A stretch of 7,240 nucleotides of DNA from the NCBI GenBank assembly GCA_017353855.1, contig JAFMSA010000206.1, positions 1 to 7,240 on the forward strand, read 5' to 3'. Position 1 is the first letter of the stretch, and the number at the start of each line of letters is the position of its first letter. Source of the DNA: Alphaproteobacteria bacterium (GTDB taxonomy: Bacteria; Pseudomonadota; Alphaproteobacteria; ATCC43930; CGMCC-115725). This document shows positions 7,143 to 7,240 of the stretch, piece after piece. Made by a program: the position numbers and the translations under genes. The notes beneath the pieces were generated by a model. It made no database searches. It had not been told where the DNA came from and saw only the letters and a program-made list of their open reading frames with translations.

Positions 7143-7161
7143 GGCCGAGTTATCTTCGGCC
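7143..7161. repeat. Short GGCCGA/TCGGCC hairpin
   Basis: Six perfect pairs, GGCCGA (7143-7148) and TCGGCC (7156-7161), enclose a seven-base loop. There is no T-tract on either side, so a terminator is not supported. It may be a minor structure upstream of the possible gene at 7200. Confidence 0.3.
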
Positions 7162-7199
7162 CCCTGCCGATTTGCGCGCAAGAGGTTTTGGGGAGAGCA

Positions 7200-7240
7200 A
7201 TGCCGCGTGGTAGAGTTTTGCGCAGCGTCATTCGCGGCAA
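7200..7240 (+). CDS. Possible start of a plus-strand gene, cut by the right edge
   Basis: An ATG at 7200 is preceded by a strong ribosome-site-like GGGGAG (7190-7195) at four bases. The frame is open for the 13 codons available, reading MPRGRVLRSVIRG. This would be a gene divergent from the monooxygenase pair. The product is too short to recognise; the start is basic and mildly hydrophobic but not a clear signal peptide. It may be chance. Confidence 0.22.
   Translation, partial: MPRGRVLRSVIRG

Larger units (their letters stand above)
6849..7199. other. Non-coding, structured region upstream of the monooxygenase gene
   Basis: About 350 bases with no gene I can support. Minus-strand frames stay open across it, but their codons are rich in AGA, TTA, CTA, ATA and GGA, unlike the neighbouring genes, and the products are repetitive in R, P, G and S. 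It holds two small hairpins next to the monooxygenase start, a larger imperfect hairpin at 6946-6984, a small hairpin at 7143-7161, and an isolated TTGACA on the minus strand (7096-7091) without a convincing -10 box. The monooxygenase promoter must lie here or further right, but I cannot place it. Confidence 0.55.

Noticed and set aside
6845..7240. Minus-strand open frame entering from the right edge, whose TGA overlaps the monooxygenase ATG as ATGA
   Set aside because: The overlap looks like an operon junction, but codon use (AGA, TTA, CTA, ATA, GGA) and a product rich in R, P, G and S without recognisable motifs look non-coding. It remains a weak possibility if the frame continues as a real gene to the right.

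Overview
The window is very GC-rich, densely coding chromosomal DNA. Codons ending in G or C dominate the real genes. Together with a full-length-type Lhr helicase and a luciferase-like monooxygenase/hydrolase pair, this suggests a proteobacterium, most likely an alphaproteobacterium. That placement is inferred from style and protein resemblance; no taxonomic marker gene is present.

Layout. (1) Positions 1-3421, minus strand: the first 1140 codons of an Lhr-type superfamily 2 DNA helicase. It runs off the left edge, with all helicase motifs visible. (2) 3422-3797: a 376-base divergent intergenic region with candidate promoters in both directions and a repeated TCCGGAT motif. (3) 3798-4745, plus strand: a two-domain cupin protein. 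Its first domain keeps the four metal ligands and its second has lost three of them. (4) 4746-4926: a short convergent gap. (5) 4927-5775 and 5772-6848, both minus strand: an alpha/beta hydrolase downstream of a luciferase-like flavin-dependent monooxygenase. Stop and start overlap as ATGA, so they form a translationally coupled pair. (6) 6849-7240: mostly non-coding, with small hairpins just before the monooxygenase start, a larger imperfect hairpin at 6946-6984, and a possible gene start on the plus strand at 7200.

How the genes relate. Lhr is a DNA-repair housekeeping gene and is probably unrelated in function to the others. The monooxygenase and hydrolase look like an oxidise-then-hydrolyse module for a small organic compound; the substrate cannot be read from the sequence. 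The cupin could belong to the same metabolism, but it is on the opposite strand and convergent, so that link is only a hypothesis. No flavin reductase, transporter, regulator, tRNA, rRNA, CRISPR array or transposase is visible. The strongest unusual points are the asymmetric bicupin, the uncharacterised coupled enzyme pair and the structured non-coding right end. I do not see convincing evidence of an entirely new system.
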